A stretch of 64,000 bases of DNA from Limanda limanda (Eukaryota; Chordata; Actinopteri; Pleuronectiformes; Pleuronectidae). Within the stretch, counting starts at the first letter, position 1. Each line of letters opens with the position of its first letter. Positions 62,661 to 64,000 of this stretch are shown here, piece after piece. Where the stretch lies: NCBI RefSeq assembly GCF_963576545.1, contig NW_026870601.1, positions 248,001 to 312,000 of the forward strand, written 5' to 3'. Under the pieces are notes generated by a model. The model ran no database searches, was not told the origin of the DNA, and saw only the letters and a list, made by a program, of their open reading frames with translations. The position numbers were made by a program, and so were the translations under genes.

Positions 62661-63785
62661 AAGTGGTTGCATCTGGACTAATTTGGGTCCTGCGGATCGA
62701 TTGGTACCATCCCCGAGCTTGTACGACCTTCGGAAGAGGTCGACCGACGAAATTCCCCCAAATCTGAGGAGATATTCTTGAATAACTTTTTTTGTGAAGG
62801 TCGGAGAGACTTGCAAGTAGGCTCTACCCCCACTAAATGGGGTTGCGCGCATCGATCAGTACCATCCTTGAGCTTCTCCGACTTTCGGAAGGGTTAGGGT
62901 TAGGGTTAGGGATGAAAGCACATAGGAGAAAGAGATATTCTTGAATAACTTTTTTTGTGAAGGTCGGAGAGACTTGCAAGTAGGCTCTACCCCCACTAAA
63001 TGGGGTAGCGCGCATCGATCGGTACCATCCTTGAGCTTCTCCGACTTTCGGAAGGGTTAGGGTTAGGGTTAGGGATGAAAGCACATAGGAGAAAGAGATA
63101 TTCTTGAATAACTTTTTTTGTGAAGGTCGGAGAGACTTGCAAGTAGGCTCTACCCCCACTAAATGGGGTAGCGCGCATCGATCGGTACCATCCTTGAGCT
63201 TCTCCGACTTTCGGAAGGGTTAGGGTTAGGGTTAGGGATGAAAGCACATAGGAGAAAGAGATATTCTTGAATAACTTTTTTTGTGAAGGTCGGAGAGACT
63301 TGCAAGTAGGCTCTACCCCCACTAAATGGGGTAGCGCGCATCGATCGGTACCATCCTTGAGCTTCTCCGACTTTCGGAAGGGTTAGGGTTAGGGTTAGGG
63401 ATGAAAGCACATAGGAGAAAGAGATATTCTTGAATAACTTTTTTTGTGAAGGTCGGAGAGACTTGGAAAGTGGTTGCATCTGGACTAATTTGGGTCCTGC
63501 GGATCGATTGGTACCATCCCCGAGCTTGTACGACCTTCGTAAGAGGTCGACCGACGAAATTCCCCCAAATCTGAGGAGATATTCTTGAATAACTTTTTTT
63601 GTGAAGGTCGGAGAGACTTGCAAGTAGGCTCTACCCCCACTAAATGGGGTAGCGCGCATCGATCGGTACCATCCTTGAGCTTCTCCGACTTTCGGAAGGG
63701 TTAGGGTTAGGGTTAGGGATGAAAGCACATAGGAGAAAGAGATATTCTTGAATAACTTTTTTTGTGAAGGTCGGAGAGACTTGCA
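62661..63785 (+). repeat. 1,125-bp tandem repeat, copy 3
   Basis: The order B-A4-B-A is as in copy 1, with the GGGGTTG plus TCAGTACC marker in A 62816. B 63468 has a private CTTCGTAAG. Confidence 0.85.
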
Positions 63786-63948
63786 AGTAGGCTCTACCCC
63801 CACTAAATGGGGTAGCGCGCATCGATCGGTACCATCCTTGAGCTTCTCCGACTTTCGGAAGGGTTAGGGTTAGGGTTAGGGATGAAAGCACATAGGAGAA
63901 AGAGATATTCTTGAATAACTTTTTTTGTGAAGGTCGGAGAGACTTGGA

Positions 63949-64000
63949 AAGTGGTTGCATCTGGACTAATTTGGGTCCTGCGGATCGATTGGTACCATCC
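63949..64000 (+). repeat. Monomer B cut by the window edge
   Basis: The first 52 bp of a B copy are present, so the array continues past the right end. The left end likewise begins inside the array, at the first base of an A monomer as phased here. Confidence 0.97.

Larger units (their letters stand above)
1..64000 (+). repeat. A/B satellite DNA array filling the window
   Basis: Two monomers tile the window without a gap. Taking A to begin at AGTAGGCTCT and B at AAGTGGTTGC, B monomers start at 327, 1133, 1451, 2095, 2570, 2888, 3206, 3687, 4168, 4486, 4967, 5937, 7070, 7388, 7706, 8187, 8505, 8986, 9956, 10600, 11238, 12045, 12520, 13001, 13971, 14609, 14927, 15402, 15720, 16038, 16519, 17163, 17807, 18614, 19258, 19902, 20546, 21516, 22160, 22967, 23774, 24255, 24736, 25217, 26018, 26499, 26980, 27461, 27779, 28260, 28741, 29222, 29540, 30021, 30339, 30657, 31138, 32108, 32751, 33232, 33713, 34194, 34512, 34993, 35311, 35629, 36110, 37074, 37717, 38198, 38679, 39160, 39478, 39959, 40277, 40595, 41076, 42040, 42683, 43158, 43476, 44120, 44601, 46060, 46868, 47675, 48483, 48964, 49765, 50246, 52031, 52512, 52993, 54778, 56563, 57044, 58334, 59135, 59930, 60411, 61218, 61536, 62180, 62661, 63468 and 63949. 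Everything between them is A. Copies of one type differ at only a few positions. There is no inversion and no unique sequence. Array ends lie outside the window. Confidence 0.98.

Noticed and set aside
18..63960. Dozens of overlapping minus-strand open frames of 60-426 codons with a repeated protein sequence
   Set aside because: They start and stop at fixed points of the satellite unit, overlap one another in different frames, and follow from 163+155 being a multiple of three. The Leu-Thr and Asn-Pro strings are translations of TTAGGG repeats. No promoter, splice or non-repeat sequence supports a gene.
1..64000. CRISPR array
   Set aside because: The intervals between repeated cores are themselves repeated, not unique spacers, and the repeat is far longer than a CRISPR repeat. 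No cas genes are present.
1..64000. True terminal telomere
   Set aside because: There are never more than three TTAGGG in a row and the blocks are separated by about 140 bp or more of satellite.
1..64000. Transposable element or LTR array
   Set aside because: There are no terminal inverted repeats, no target-site duplications and no coding domains; every junction is monomer to monomer.
1..64000. Assignment to a named species or satellite family
   Set aside because: TTAGGG telomeres are shared by many eukaryotic groups and I do not recognise the monomers. A similarity search would be decisive and could not be run.
1..64000. Ribosomal RNA intergenic spacer repeats
   Set aside because: Short spacer subrepeats can look like this, but no rRNA sequence or longer unit containing unique DNA appears anywhere in 64 kb.

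Overview
The whole 64,000-base window lies inside one uninterrupted, head-to-tail satellite DNA array. I find no gene, RNA gene, transposon, CRISPR array or unique sequence in it. Two related monomers account for every base: monomer A (163 bp, 293 copies) and monomer B (155 bp, 105 full copies plus a 52-bp partial copy at the right edge). Summing these lengths, with 14 six-base deletions, four one-base deletions and two one-base insertions, reproduces the window length exactly, so there is no hidden insertion. All monomers point the same way.

The organism is almost certainly a eukaryote. The array type, the monomer length close to one nucleosome repeat, and a GGG(TTAGGG)3 block in nearly every A monomer all point that way. 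TTAGGG is the telomere repeat of vertebrates and many other animals, many fungi, trypanosomatids and several algal and protist lineages, so the sequence does not identify the clade. The likely setting is subtelomeric, pericentromeric or centromeric heterochromatin; the window has no flank that would decide between them.

A and B share an ancestor and are mosaics. Their first 76 positions align without gaps at about 71% identity. The next 40 bp (A) or 32 bp (B) do not align: A carries the telomere-like block and B carries unrelated sequence with a SalI site. The last 45 bp are identical in consensus.

Layout. Positions 1-27778 hold mixed A/B runs of 1-6 A per B, with several long-range duplicated segments 1.3, 2.3, 4.0, 4.5, 6.6 and 12.8 kb apart. 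Positions 27779-43475 hold a regular higher-order repeat of 4,966-4,972 bp, three copies plus a partial fourth. Positions 43631-57.7 kb are A-rich, with A runs up to ten and nested periods of 1,615, 1,785, 2,747 and 5,645 bp. Positions 58334-59929 hold a 0.8-kb duplication and 60411-63785 a 1,125-bp period repeated three times. No two B monomers are ever adjacent.

Many minus-strand open frames of 60-426 codons exist, but they are products of the repeat arithmetic (163+155=318, a multiple of 3) and are not annotated as genes.
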